The position numbers were made by a program, and so were the translations under genes. The notes beneath the pieces were generated by a model, which saw only the letters and a list, made by a program, of their open reading frames with translations, made no database searches and was not told where the DNA came from. 64,000 nt of DNA from assembly GCA_015680685.1 (NCBI GenBank), contig MNCI01000248.1:22811-86810 (forward strand). The letters run 5' to 3'. Positions 45,480-57,460 of this stretch are shown piece by piece. The stretch's first letter is position 1, and each line of letters starts with the position of its first letter. This DNA is from Gnetum montanum (lineage: Eukaryota > Streptophyta > Gnetopsida > Gnetales > Gnetaceae).

Positions 45480-48370
45480 TATGAAAGTGCATTTAGGAAG
45501 TCTTGTCCACTGTATGATTGTTTGCTAATATTTTCTTCTTCTATGCACCCTAGAAGATGAATCTCCCAAGGGGGAGTGGCTTTAGGTTGGAGATAAAGCT
45601 TTTTTGAACTAAAGGGTGATGGTTGCATATGTGTGTTACCACCAATGGCTAATAATGAAGAGGTCATGGGAATTTTGGACAAGGGGGTGGGCTTAGGAGG
45701 GTCCAACGCAATGTGTTCTCTAGCCAACTTATCTGCTAAACATTCTTTGTGTTTCCTTAGATGAGGAGCTGAGATGTAGTGCTTGTCACTTGACTTTGGG
45801 TGGTAGGGAAACTCGCATGCTTTGGCACCTTGATAACAAATGGTGCCTAATTTGTTGTAGTGGGATGCGATGTAGTTTTAAGTACAAAAGGTGTAGCAGA
45901 TGTCTATGGAGAGGTCCTAATGACAAAGGGGGTTTGTGATCTAGTTGTTGTTGAAGCTTCAACATTGCAAGGGGGGGGGGGGGGNACATGAACCATGAAT
46001 GGTTCATGTTGTGATTCTACATTATCATCAATGCCAACGACATTGATAGTGCAACTTGCATTGTTAGTGTTCAAAGGATCTTTGTAAACATTCATCGATT
46101 GGTTGTCAAGTCAAACAAGACTACTCTCATCCAGGACCAACTTACCCTAATCAATCATTCACTATATATCATCTTTCAATGCCAGGTAATAATCTGTATC
46201 ATGCCCACACAATTGATGATAATTGCAAAAACACTCTAGCTTGAAGTTCCTAGGTACTGGTGGTTCATTAGGCATAGCTAAGGAGGGATCTCAAAGGACT
46301 TCATAGTACCTTTGGTGACACTTAAGGACCTTCTTTGACATCTATTTATGTTGGATATGTCCAATCCCCAGTAATTGACTCAAAATATCTGAAGGCTTAA
46401 TTGGTAATGGGGTATATTTTTAGTGATCCTTGCACTCAAAATTTGACCTTGGCGGAGTTTGCATTGTGGGTGTTAATGCTGGGGGCTAACTCATGCTACT
46501 AGACTCAGGTGTTGTGTTAGTGGAGGATTTAGTTGTTGTGGCAGTCTTTTTACTATTGTTGGACTTGGTCTCATTAGCCACAGTAGCCACTGTGGTTGTT
46601 GTTGCCTATCTTTTCTCCTTTTCTTTCTTTGTATGTGTGTTTTTATAGGCTACGTAGGCTAGATCTCTATTGGCAGCTACTGCATCCTGAATGCTTTTAG
46701 TTTGAGTGAATGCTTGGCCAAGGGAACAAAAAAGCTAAATAATATAGTTTGGACTTGATAAAATTGTTTACTACTCCTTTGAAAATAGCTAGCAAATGGG
46801 CCTCGGCAATTGATTCATGTATTTCATTTAGGGTAGCACTCCAATATTGTATGAATTTTTGTACGAATTCTAGTGGTTCTTGTTTAACATTCATGAGTTG
46901 ATTTAAAGTGACTTTCCATTTCAAGTTATACTTAAAATGAGTCACAAAGTAGCTTATAAATTCTTCTAATGTTGAGATAGAAGCGTGAGAAAGCGCATGG
47001 TACTAGTCTAAGGCCTTTCCTATTAAGGACATGGTGAACAGATGAATGATGGTATGGGGCCACGGTTGTAGTAACAAGGATTCAGACCTAAAAGTGACTA
47101 GGTGGGCATTCAGATCACCTTCCCCATTGTATTTTTTAAAACTAGAGAAGTTATACCCCATGGGGAAACATAAGCACGAGAACAATTGGACTAATTAGGT
47201 CATCTTGGTAGAATTCCATGACTTGAACAATTTTAGAACTAGCAACTTTGAGCCATTTAATTTCTTCGATGAGGGTTTGGATGAATTGAGGGCTTGGCCC
47301 AGACCCAAGGGTGTTACAAGGGGTTGTGAAGCTACTAGAGTAGCCATCATTGGTGGCACTGTTGATGTAGCTACCAATCCCATTGTGGATGCTATTGGAA
47401 TAGCTCTTGGTAGTGGTGTTGTTTGAGCAAGCCCCAACCTAGTGGGTAGTGCCGTTGGAGTAGCTAGCATTGGTGGTGCTATGGGGGTGGTTATCTACCC
47501 AATGGTTGGGATGGTCCATAGTTCCATGTTTGGTTGCATTACATGTAAAACTTGGTATGTTTGGGGCTATGCATATTGTGGCACATGAGACATTTGAGCT
47601 GCAAGAAAAGAGGTCATTGTTGTCCACCATGTGGTTGAGGTTGGGCCTACTACCGATGATGGAATGGATGTAGAGGAGGGGACAAAAATAGAACTTACAT
47701 GTAGTTGTGATGTGGGCATGTTGTGCATGTATGATAGTATGGGCATCATAGACATTGGGTGTGGGGCTTGGACAGACTAGGAAGGTTGATTAATGAGGAA
47801 TGATGTTGAAGGACCTGCATGCTAATACATTGACAATATTTGATGACTACCCATCACTAAAGAGGGTCTAGGTTGTGGTAGTGTCATGGCAGTAGAAAAA
47901 GAGGTAGAAAATTGCTATTTGTGTGAACGAACAACTAAGGTGGAAGGGACAATCGTAGCATAGTTTGGGCCACCACCTTCAGAATGGGAATCTAACTCCT
48001 CTTGGCTATCATGAAAAGGTTCATTGTAGTGAGATGTTGTGTCCCATTCTCTTGATTTGTTCAATTGCAAAAGTTGGCTTAAAAGCGATTAGTACATTTA
48101 TGTGAGTGGAATAGTGATATCAGAAGTGGAAATAAATTCTCTTTCATTCCAGTGGATGATTTCAAAGTTATGTTTTTCCTAAAATTTATGATGATCCAAT
48201 GGTAGATTTGCTTGGATCTTGGCACATAAGAAGTTATATCACTCTACGTTTTGAGGTAGACGTTCAGGTGATTGATGATACAGTCTAAGAGATTGCCACT
48301 ATACTTGTATTGGGCTAGGCGATCACTTGGGATCCGCTATGTGTGGAACAAAGTGAGACACCTCCACACT
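45480..48370 (-). pseudogene. Gag of element C
   Basis: Minus strand. An N-terminal part near 48360-48000 corresponds to the A copy (CAKIQ-like segment). A Ser/Thr/Pro-rich middle (47755-47195) has stretches such as LATPTALPTRLGLAQTTPL. The capsid core (46945-46700) reads KVTLNQLMNVKQEPLEFVQKF and IAEAHLLAIFKGVVNNFIKSK. The knuckle-like motif (about 46270-46150) reads YHQLCGHDTDYYLALKD, which has lost its Cys ligands, and is followed by VGIDDNVESQHEPF. A C-terminal linker (45727-45479) is PPKPTPLSKIPMTSS-rich. Frames are broken by stops and by a G-run with one N (45971-45985). Confidence 0.72.
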
Positions 48371-48514
48371 CATCGTAGGAACCAAAGTGGTAATAGGATT
48401 AATTTTTTTGATATGAAAATAGTATGTTTTATGTTAAACAGTTAAGGTTTGAAGCTGTAGAGAATATTGATTGAAACTGGGGACATCTAAAAATGTTGAA
48501 AGGCTAGTTTTCTT

Positions 48515-48745
48515 CACTACGCTACATAGGACATAGGTAGCGTAACATAGTAGATAATTTAGAACCTGCTACACTAATAGGGTCGCTACACTACACAGAA
48601 CATAGGCAGCATAATGCAGTAGATAGGTAGCATAACATACTAGACAGTGTAGGAAATGCTATACTAATAGAGTCACTACGCTACATAGAACGCAGGCAAC
48701 ATAACGTAGTAGATAGGTAATGTAACACAATAGATAGTTTAGGGA
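48515..48745. repeat. Leader repeats of element C
   Basis: Three degenerate units of about 70-90 bp start CACTACGCTACATAGxACxxAGGxAGCxTAAC (about 48516, 48583 and 48675) and end with TGCTAxACTAATAGxGTC. They lie between primer site and gag, within what would be the 5' untranslated RNA, and reuse the LTR palindrome words. Confidence 0.65.
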
Positions 48746-48906
48746 TTTCATCCTACAAGGTTCTAGAGGAACTGTCATGGCGACCAATCTACACCACCTA
48801 GTGCGTAGACAACCACAGGGGTGTCATGTCTATGCTAGCAGGCTACTAGTGATAGGATACAGATAGCATGTAGGATTACCCATGACACACAAAAGAGACA
48901 TGGAAG

Positions 48907-48926
48907 TTCAGGCCCTCCTAGTGCCA
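48907..48926 (-). other. Primer-binding site of element C
   Basis: Minus strand TGGCACTAGGAGGGCCTGAA, five bases inside the LTR end. The D element has TGGTCCTAGGAGGGCCTTCA at the equivalent place, so the site is conserved. I cannot assign the tRNA from memory. Confidence 0.65.
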
Positions 48927-48931
48927 AAAAC

Positions 48932-51335
48932 TGTGATGTCTAAAAAATCAGTGGCTAGAACATCGAGAGGTTATCAGGCATATAGCCTAACCCTAGATTT
49001 TTGTGAGGGCTATGCTAGAGAAAATAGAAACAGGGTGCCCTAAATAGTTTGTTCAATCAATCAGGGACTTACATGGTGTACAATAACCATATGCAAATAG
49101 TAATTTTAAAATGTAACACGTTGAGGTTGAAATGGAAGAAAACGAGAGGTTCAAAACAATAGAAATGCATCAAAGTATATAACCAGGAAAATAAGTGTGA
49201 ACAAGCACACAAAGATGCAACATATATGTTATAGAAAAAATGGAATGAGAGTTTAGGTGAGGGAATGAACCACCCCAAAATTGAGCGATATAATCTTTGT
49301 TTAGCTAATGAATGTATACAACTAGTGTGCAGTACTAGATAGGCACAGCTGGTAATGGAATGATATGGTCACACCTCCTAGATTCGTATGGATGGGGTGC
49401 TAACAGGAACCAATGAGCTAATGCTTGTTGGGTTGAGAGCTACTATGCTAGGTTGAGGAGAGATCTGAGAAGTGCTACTGTTAGGATATGTTATTTATCA
49501 ACTTTCTATTCACCAGTCTCTTTGCCAATGCTTACTGCCAGAAGCCAACTACCCAAAAGCCAACCTCTAGAAGCCAACGTGAAAAGCCAATCCCTAGAAT
49601 GTTGTTTTTCAAGGTATTTATAGAGCCAAGAGTGAGAGAGAGATGTGGCTTGGATGTCATGTGTCCTGCATCCCACAGGACACAAACATGGATGTGCTAT
49701 GCTGATGTGTGCTACTATGCTAATGTGCTATGATGAATGGAATGATGCTAGAAGTGAAACTTGCTAAGCTATGACCATATCATTCAGAATACATGTACTC
49801 AAGGGACCACCATATTTTTACAAAAAATTCTTATGACAAATGTAACATGAAGCTAATGATTTGGGACTACATCTTCCCCTCTCTTACAAGTAGGATCAAG
49901 TGTAGAGAAAATTTTGGGACTCGACAAGGGATGCAACAAGCAAAGAAAATTATTGATCTTGGCTGCCAAGGAGATGTTGGGGTAGAAATGACCATTGATG
50001 ATGAGTCCAAGAGCTTTTGGAGATATCCTATGGCCTCTTTTCAAGTGTTATGCAACTTATGTTGCTCAGCCTAGGGGAGTAGCATGAATACCCACTCGCT
50101 ACACTATGCTACATTGCACAGCATAGAAATCACCTTTGAGACAAATCTTGGTTAAAAACTAGAAAATACCCATTTGAGGCCTAGAAAGGAAAGCTATTTC
50201 AGCAACTAGCCATTGCACTTTTCATGTTTAAAGGGCCCAAGAATTCCTAGTTTCATCCATAGGGCACCTTTTATCTTTTAGGTCCTTGCCACATTATGGT
50301 ACACTATGTAGCATAGTACAGCGTAGTAGTTAGTCTAGGATAAATTTGAGTCACAACCTATAATGTTTTGTTAGTTGACTTTGATTGTGACCTAAGGGTG
50401 AAGTGGGATAGGAAATCTTGAAGGTTGAAGCATGGCCAAGTGCAATTCTTTTGCTAGAACAACTTAATGGAGAATCTTCTTGCATTATCACCCTACTATG
50501 TTGTGCTACATTGTGTAGCGTAGCATAGCATGGCACCCAATTTTTCCTAAATTCTGACCTACTTTGCAAGTGTTCTATCATGGGTTCTTGATCATATTCT
50601 AAGGTGGTAGTAGAGTAAGCATTTTTCATGGTCGAAGCATGGGTGATTGTGTTTTCCATACCAAGATAGTTTGAGAAAAGATTTTGCCATGCTAGGGCCC
50701 TGCTATGTTGTGCTATGCTGTGTAGCATATCACAGCATAGCACTTAGACTCAGCTAATTTTTGATGAAATTTTCTCTATTTTTCTACGTTATACTAATCA
50801 TGCTTTAAGGATGAAGTGGGTTAGGCATCTTTGAAAACCAAATATCTGCAAACTGCATCTTTTGTGTCTAATCTAACACTTGCAATAGTTTTGACACCAC
50901 ATGGCCTGCTACGCTGTGTAGCGTAGCATAGCATAGTAGGCTTCATAGTTAGAAAATTTGCTGAACTGTTTAGTCCATCCTAAACATCTTCAACAGCTTC
51001 TAGCTTGGAACTTGGGTGGAATTTCACCTGGGACATTTGTCAAGCTAGAAAAGCTAAAGAGTGTAGCAAGCTTGATAGCCCAGGAGATAGAAAATTTGCC
51101 AAAATGGATGGTCTGCTTTCAGTGCCTCTTTTGTGCAAACTAGCCTCATGACTGGGTACTACATTGACTGTGCTGTAGGGGGTGGTAGGCAGGCCTAGAA
51201 GTAGCTTTGCAGAAGTTAGGACCTCCAGAGTGCTATGTTGTCTGTGTGGCCTAGCGTGGCATTGCACCTGTAGAGATCCTTGCCCAAATTTTGGGACTAT
51301 GCTAAATCATGAGTCTGAAAATTGATGGTGTTTCA
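48932..51335 (-). repeat. 5' LTR of element C
   Basis: 2404 bp, TGTGATGTC to GTGTTTCA, partner of 34595-36978. It holds the same five palindrome modules, more degraded (about 50095, 50285, 50495, 50700 and 50905), and the TATA box. Short frames inside (for example 50351-50743) are not genes. Confidence 0.88.
49615..49623 (-). promoter_or_regulatory. TATA box in 5' LTR of element C
   Basis: The minus strand reads CTTGGCTCTATAAATACC, identical at its core to the 3' LTR copy. It would drive the genomic RNA that encodes gag. A purine/pyrimidine stretch (AGTGAGAGAGAGATG on +) lies just upstream. Confidence 0.6.
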
Positions 51336-51340
51336 ACACC
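51336..51340. other. Target-site duplication of element C, right copy
   Basis: ACACC right after the LTR end, against ACTCC at 34590-34594. The single T/A difference is compatible with age. Confidence 0.6.
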
Positions 51341-54100
51341 CTTATAGCTAGAACCTTCAAACTGCAAAAGAAACCTAAAGGTGAACATATATCTTCTAGT
51401 GTTTTATAGTTGTAAGAATTTTATTACTTTTTCTAGTTGTTGAAATTGCTCATATTGATGCTAACCTTTAGTTATCTCTTTGCAAGACCTTCCACCTCAA
51501 CTGATGTCACTATACCACTTTCACATTCATGTAATGAGGATACCCGCATCCTGAAGTTTGGTGATGTGACATCAGCACAAGAGTGGCTAAGGGGGTAGGT
51601 GCTTGTATACATTCAAGTGAACATCTAGCATGTAGGTTTGCTTGATGTGTACATGGCACCTATCCCTTCCATTCTTGCTACGAAGATGCTACATGTCATC
51701 AACTCCTTCGATGAGAAGCTTAGTCATTTTAGCACCAACATCCAAGGTGTTAAGATGAACATGGACATAGGTGTTGGCCTCTTTGGTGACTTGTTTGGTG
51801 TCCTTACTAATGGGGCAAAGGTTCCCACTAGGAGGGCAAGGGAATCAAGCCATCACAAAGAAGTTCTAGAGTGGCTTGGTGCTAGCATGAGGCACTCTAG
51901 AATTTCTATGAATAGCTTCATGAACCTTGATGTAAAGGAATCATATCCTTTATTTAGGTCTTGTGCATTCCCCAAACTACTATTTCAAAAGAAGATAATT
52001 AGCCTAGCATAGGGATGGACCTTTAAGAAGGTCTTAATAGAGGGCATCATATTTGATTAGGCAATTACTTTGGCTATTAAGCTTCGAGAGGAGATCCTTA
52101 GACTCTATGTTAACACCTCTATGATAATCCATATGCACTTTACATTTTTTGCAAGTTATCTACAATGGTTTGTATATTTTCTAGTGATATATAGGAATGG
52201 ACGATGGGTTTCCCAGGTCCCAAGCTAGCTTTCTAGGCCTTGGCTAAAGCACATTTATCTAATAGTGTAGGCCTAGAATCCACCAGAGGGGATGGATGAT
52301 ATGTTATCCATTACCACCAAGAATCTTGATCTTAGGTAGTATGAGTCTCCCAATAGTACTGAGGATGATAATCCCCTCTTGTTTCCTACTAGTGTTCAAG
52401 ATGGTAGATGATAATGCATGGAGCCTAAAGGTGCAACTAGAGAGAAACTCAAAAGGCCTATGGATGGGGCATCCTCAACATCAGATCAGCCTACCCCAAA
52501 GAATCTTAAGTTTAAGCTTAAGCGCTCATAATAGGTAGTAGTAGGTATACTTTATTTAAATTTTTCTATTTCATGTTTTAAAATTTTATGGCTACTTTAT
52601 GATTTCATGTGTTATCCTACTTTCTATGTGCTATGGTTGTACATAAGTGTCAGGTTATAGTATCCCAAGCTACACGAGAGGTCAAACAAAGACATGTAGA
52701 AGAGATGCTCTTAAAGTAACCTATGGTTGAAGGGCTTGCCAATACCTCTCCCATCATCACCAAAGAGTAGAGAGAGGAGGAGGAGCAAGGTATGCCTATG
52801 CCTTAATATTTTTGTTATATCTCATTGGTTATCTTTGGTTATCATCCTAACCTTTTGATGATTATTATGCTTATAGTAGTTTCTACATTACTGGCACAAG
52901 CTCCTATCCATAATTTTCATGTGAAACCATGGGTAGAGACTCTAGACAAAGTGGAGCTCCTATGTGGAATGGCTAAGGACAACATTGATCGATTGCATCA
53001 GGTCACACCTGAGATAGGTAACGATTTTGTTCTATGTGTCTCAATCATGGGCTTTGCTTGCATTATGGCTATTTTAGGTTTTTTTTTATGGTTGTATTTT
53101 ATGCTTGTGTAGTACCCTCCATGAAATAGGACCCTAACAAAGACATAGAGATAGACTCCTTGCCTAAACTTCCCTATGATGTGTCTAATGTAGTGATGAA
53201 GCTATACGAGATTGCTACTGATTTAGCAATGTCATGCACAAAAGCTTCATGGAAGCTAGAGAAGTCCAATGAATCCCTATGGGAGGAAGTTGTGGCCTTG
53301 GGGGAAATGACTCAAAGGTAGGAGGATATGATTAGAGATCTCTAAGACTGTAAGGCCTTTGTGGAAGCTCAAGTAGCTAACTCAAGGGAATTACAAACTA
53401 AGGAGATCACATGGGCTTGCTATTGGCATGTTGTTTAGGATAAATTAGTGGTCCTATGAGAGATGGTAGAAAAATGTATGCAAATTTACCTCATCTTCCA
53501 AAATGTTATAGACTAGAAGGATCAATACACTTGGGTCCTAGAGTGGGGCAAGACAGAAAAGGCCCACAAGCATTAATACAAAGCCAATCATGGAGCCTAC
53601 CTAAAGGGGCTTAAGGAGGAGTCGATTGAAAAGTGCAAGAGAGACTTATTAATTTAAGGGATCTAGGTAGAGAGTTCTTCAATTTTTTGAAAATAATCTA
53701 AAGGTGGAGCAATGCCCTACTCTTTAGATCACAATGGTTGGAGGTGAGACCTCTACAATTGCTACTACTCATGAGCCTTCTACTTGGACTTCTATAGATA
53801 GGCCAACATTCTTTTTGACATTTATCTTGGGTATGTTGATTGGGTCAACATGAAAGAGGACCAAATCCTCCATTTTTTGGAGGAAGACCTTCCCCATCTA
53901 CCCTCAAAATTAATGGAACTGAAATCTCCCTAGGTTTGATATATTTTATGTTTTAGTCTTTGTTTCTTAGGTCATGATTTTGGATATGGGATACTAACTA
54001 GCTATATGTTGTTTCATTTTACACATCAAGAGACATTGGTGGCCCTAGCGATGATAGTGGGAATGACCCACCACTTCCTCCTCTAGATGCCACTCAATAG
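51341..54100 (+). pseudogene. Opposite-strand gene of element D, 3' part
   Basis: Plus strand continuation of 32244-34594. A CTTTGCAAG acceptor (about 51488) leads to STSTDVTIPLSHS and ILKFGDVTSAQEWL. Next come LLDVYMAPIPSILATKMLHV and EVLEWLGASM (51635-51895), CAFPKLLFQKKI (51960-52000), HMHFTFFA (52130-52160), a Ser/Pro/acidic stretch (52300-52540), an intron of about 140 bp, FHVKPWVETLDKVELLCGMAK (52915-52980) with donor ATAG|GTAAC (53017), a coiled-coil region (53150-53640) with SLPKLPYDVSNVVMKLYE, then VNMKEDQILHFLEEDLPHL (53845-53905). The last exon (about 54032-54100) reads DIGGPSDDSGNDPPLPPL with a TAG stop. Each block matches the C copy in order. Stops are scattered. Confidence 0.68.
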
Positions 54101-54409
54101 CCTTCTTCAATTTAGTTTATTTTTGTTTTTATGTTGATGGATATGATTAACCAAGACTATGATATAGATGGTTTTTACTCTTTGACATTTTTGCCACAAA
54201 GTGTGTTCATGGCTATGCATGTTATGGACATTTTAATTTTCAATTTAAATATTTATTTTATTTTGGCTATATGCATTTCTAGTTGTAGTGAATATTGTGA
54301 ATATTGTAAACCTTGAAAATGGCTATCTTGATGTTTTTGATTATAAAATCAAATTGCTAATTGATGCGATAATAGGCTAAGAAAAGAGAGATGTAGTAAT
54401 AAAAGGGAT

Positions 54410-54545
54410 ATTTGCTAGTTTTAGACCATTATGGGCACAAGTTATATAGTTTCTCTAGTTTAAGGCCATGGTAGGCCATATTGCTAGTTTAGAGTCTTGG
54501 TGGATTGTAGTGCCAATTTAATGTCTTGGCAGACAAAGTATGAAA
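54410..54545. repeat. GGCC short repeat between opposite-strand gene and protease, element D
   Basis: Four to five units such as GCTAGTTTTAGACCATTATGGGC, CTAGTTTAAGGCCATGGTAGGCC and GCTAGTTTAGAGTCTTGG. Same position as 44200-44480 in C and 2100-2235 in A. Confidence 0.7.
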
Positions 54546-54929
54546 GAGACACTTTTTTTATGTTTAAAACATAAGTAAAAATAAAGAAAGGTTATAGATA
54601 AAAATGCAAAAAAACTTAGGCTAGATACATTCAGCTATGTGCATAAAGCATAAAACAACTATAAATGAAAAGTAACGCTAGATGGCTATCTATGCATCTA
54701 GTCATAGAGGCATGGAAATGTTAAGGAAAACTTATGTAGATTCTTCCGAATCTTTGCAAGATTAGGGAGTGAGTAAGGCCTAATCTACACAAGCTTGTAT
54801 TCACCATCCCCTTCACCTACAATGCTAAAGGAAAGTTCATATCATAATATATCCCATTGCCTATTGTTGTCATTGTTGGCTATCTTGGGTTTTTGCTCTT
54901 CATGGCTAGGAACTTCTTCTTGAAGCTCC

Positions 54930-55330
54930 AATTTAGACCCCTACTCTATGTCTATATTGTTGATAGCTAGGGAAACTGCATTATTACCATGAATGATGAT
55001 TTCACCTCCCTCGTAAGGAAGTTGAATATCTTAATAAATGGAAGAGGATATAGCTTGTAACTGAGCCAACCAAGGTGTCTTGATGATCAAGTTCAATCTT
55101 GGTGTGTCTTTCACCACCAAGAAGTTTGTGGTTGTAGGGAATTGTTCTCTAGCTATAAAATCCAACAAGATATACCCCTTGATGGAAAATCTTGATTCAT
55201 TAAAGGACTTAAGAATTGTAGTGATTGTAGGTTGTACTTGCTCAGCTAAGCCCAAACATTCAATGATGGTACATGGGATGATGTTGGTTGTAGCTCCATA
55301 ATCAGCATGCACTTGATGTATTTAAATTGT
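54930..55330 (-). pseudogene. Retropepsin (aspartic protease) of element D
   Basis: Minus strand: MHADYGATTNIIPCTIIECL (55312-55255), with D-Y-G-A at the active-site loop, then KGYILLDFIAREQFPTTTNF and VKDTPRLNLIIKTPWLAQL (about 55130-55070), where the usual LGRPW is decayed to IKTPW. A further stretch toward 54940 reads PYEGGEIIIHG-like residues. It belongs to the same group as the A and C proteases. The Asp is present but the second residue is not Ser/Thr. Confidence 0.75.
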
Positions 55331-55339
55331 TCTATGTGT

Positions 55340-56410
55340 GTGGTTATGAATAAAGAGGTTGTAGTAACTTTTCCATTTTTTGGATTAACCTTATTTTGCT
55401 ATTGTAAAATGTTAATGGTGTTAACTTCTCCTCCTCTAGTGAGGGAGGAATCCTTACTGCATGTATGGCTTCCTCATTAGCAAGAATACCCTCACTAACA
55501 AGTATGGAGGTCAACATTTTGACTAGCACCTCACAATGTGTGGTAGAATTCATGATCAGGTCATATAATCTTAGGGCTATGTTTTTTTCATTTGTCATGG
55601 GCTTGTCACCCTATTTATACTTTACTTCCCCCATGTATCCCAAAATGCAGACTTTGGCTTTAGGATTTGGCTATTGTCACTCTTTCTTGTTGTCTTGGTT
55701 ATGGGCTTTGGTGTTCACCTATGACCTATTGGTCGAAGAGGTTGGGGTAGAGGAGGCCATAGGTATAGCCAAAATGGGGGTGGGCTTTGATGGGACTACT
55801 TCTTTTCATGCCTACATCTACTTATCTCCCATATTGTTAGTCCTTTGCATATGCTTCTTCCTTTGGTTGGGTGTAGTTTTCTTATTACCAGTCATTAGCT
55901 GTAAGGAAGAGGCAATAGCATTATCCACCATAGGAGGTCATTGTGTAACTAGTTGATCTATGGTTATTTTGGTTGTATTGGGTTGGGAGACATTGATGAA
56001 AAAAGGTTTTCTTAGAGACACTCATGATGGTACTTTCATAATGAAGGAAGATCTTGAGCTATGGAAAATCGAAGAAGCTCTTTCATTGTAGAGGGATACT
56101 TGAATGAAAAATGGTTCTCCTATAGGTCTACAATTATCATTAATGTTGAACACTAAAATAACATAGGGGCTATCATTAGCATTCAATGAGTCTTTGCAGA
56201 CATGCATCAACTAGGTTTGTGACTTAACTAGATTAGAAGCATTTAAGATCAGTTCCACCTCCACCCCACCCCCNCCTTTCCTATGTATCATTCTTTGTAG
56301 CTCATTCTTTATTGTAAGGTAGAAGTTTGTATCATGACTAAGAATTTGATGATAATGCGCAAAGTAGTCTAGCTTAAATTATCTAGGCAACTGGGGATCA
56401 TCCTTCATTG
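55340..56410 (-). pseudogene. Truncated gag of element D
   Basis: Only the C-terminal part remains. The knuckle-like motif (about 56390-56290) reads HYHQILSHDTNFYLTIKN, followed by a linker with NINDNCRPIGEPFFIQVS (56140-56090) that matches VGIDDNVESQHEPF of C, and the region leading into protease (55598-55344: EVLVKMLTSILVSEGILAN, matching A). From the knuckle to the primer site there are only 350 bases, whereas C has about 2.6 kb, so the capsid and N-terminus have been deleted. One N lies in a C-run at 56274. Confidence 0.68.
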
Positions 56411-56751
56411 CTTGAGTGGGATATTTGGCTATTTCACACAATCACTCATGTTTCTTTCAAGTGGCTTCGATAATTTATTTATGTTGCATGCAACCACTTC
56501 TTAATAGTTGGTCTAGTACCTTAGATGGTTTTAAAGATAATGTAGTGTATTTAAACCTATCCTTCTTTTCAAAGGTTTGCAAAAATACCCAAATACACTA
56601 CCTTATCCTTCAAAGATTAGTATATATTCTTCAAAGGTTGAAGGTAATGTAGTGTATTTAAACCTATTCTTCAAAGGATTTGGTTGCAAAAATCAAGAAA
56701 AGGCTTGCAAAAATGGCAATAAGAAGAATAGATTTGGTCACAAAATTTAGG

Positions 56752-56771
56752 TGAAGGCCCTCCTAGGACCA
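56752..56771 (-). other. Primer-binding site of element D
   Basis: Minus strand TGGTCCTAGGAGGGCCTTCA, about 11 bases inside the likely LTR end at 56783. It matches the C site at 16 of 20 positions. The tRNA is not assigned. Confidence 0.62.
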
Positions 56772-57452
56772 AGAAAAACTATTGCAACCAAAAACCTTGA
56801 TCATTGGAGAAAAACCAATGATCCTCAGTGTAGTAATTCCCCAACCCTGAATCCCTAGGGCCTCCATAAGAGAAATGGAATTTAAGATGCCCTAGTCGGT
56901 CCAATAGATCAACCAGGGACTTATGAGATGTGCAATGTGGAAATACAAATAAATCCAAATAATGCATAGAAAATAAATTTATTTTTGAACATGAAACTCA
57001 AAACTTAAAACTTTAGTAAGAAAAGAATAAATAATAAGTTAGAGAAATGTGTGAAAATGGTGCCTAGATGAGAAAAAAAATGGAGGCTCACTCATGTAGG
57101 AGTTCAAAGCCCATTGAAGCTAATGTGATCTGCTCCATGATTTGGGGGCTAAGCCACTCGTGATGCTATCAAAGTTTCCTTCACTATTGTAGCCTTAGAT
57201 ATGCAATTTGGATCACTCAAGGCTATAATGCTTCCCTCTTGGGTTCAAGAGAATGCACATATGGGAACATGCAAGAGCTCTTGAGTGTTTGAAAATGCCC
57301 TAAGTGTGGAATTGTGAAAATTTGTGTGTATGAAAATTACTTGATAATGCTGCCCTTACTAAAAATTTTGGAATTGCCAAAGTGCTTGTATGCCAAAAGT
57401 TGTTCAACCATGAGAAAAATTGTTGGAATCCTTCAATGATGTTTCAAGTTAG

Positions 57453-57460
57453 CTTTTATA
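57453..57460 (-). promoter_or_regulatory. TATA box in 5' LTR of element D
   Basis: The minus strand reads GATCTTATAAAAGCTAAC. Conserved in the left LTR at 23912-23919. It lies about 700 bases into the LTR in the sense direction. Confidence 0.55.

Larger units (their letters stand above)
34595..51335 (-). mobile_element. Element C: 16.7-kb non-autonomous Tat-like element nested in element D
   Basis: Long LTRs of about 2.4 kb at both ends start TGTGATGTC and end GGTGTTTCA (as TG..CA on either strand), with ACTCC/ACACC flanks. The minus-strand order is 5' LTR (51335-48932), primer site (48926-48907), leader repeats, gag (48370-45480), protease (45240-44800), GGCC repeats (44480-44200), the opposite-strand gene (stop at 44063), GGCC repeats (39235-38430), about 1.4 kb unknown, polypurine tract, 3' LTR (36978-34595). 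No RT, RNase H or integrase is visible, so it must have moved using another element's enzymes, D-like ones being obvious candidates. The LTR copies look roughly 85% alike by eye, mostly transitions. Confidence 0.82.

Noticed and set aside
50351-50743. 130-codon minus-strand frame
   Set aside because: It falls wholly in the 5' LTR of C over the palindrome modules; the matching part of the other LTR does not keep the frame.
55465-55956. 163-codon + strand frame, longest in the window
   Set aside because: It overlaps the D gag-to-protease region, which has family motifs on the minus strand. The + translation is hydrophobic, low in conserved features, and not kept in C or A.
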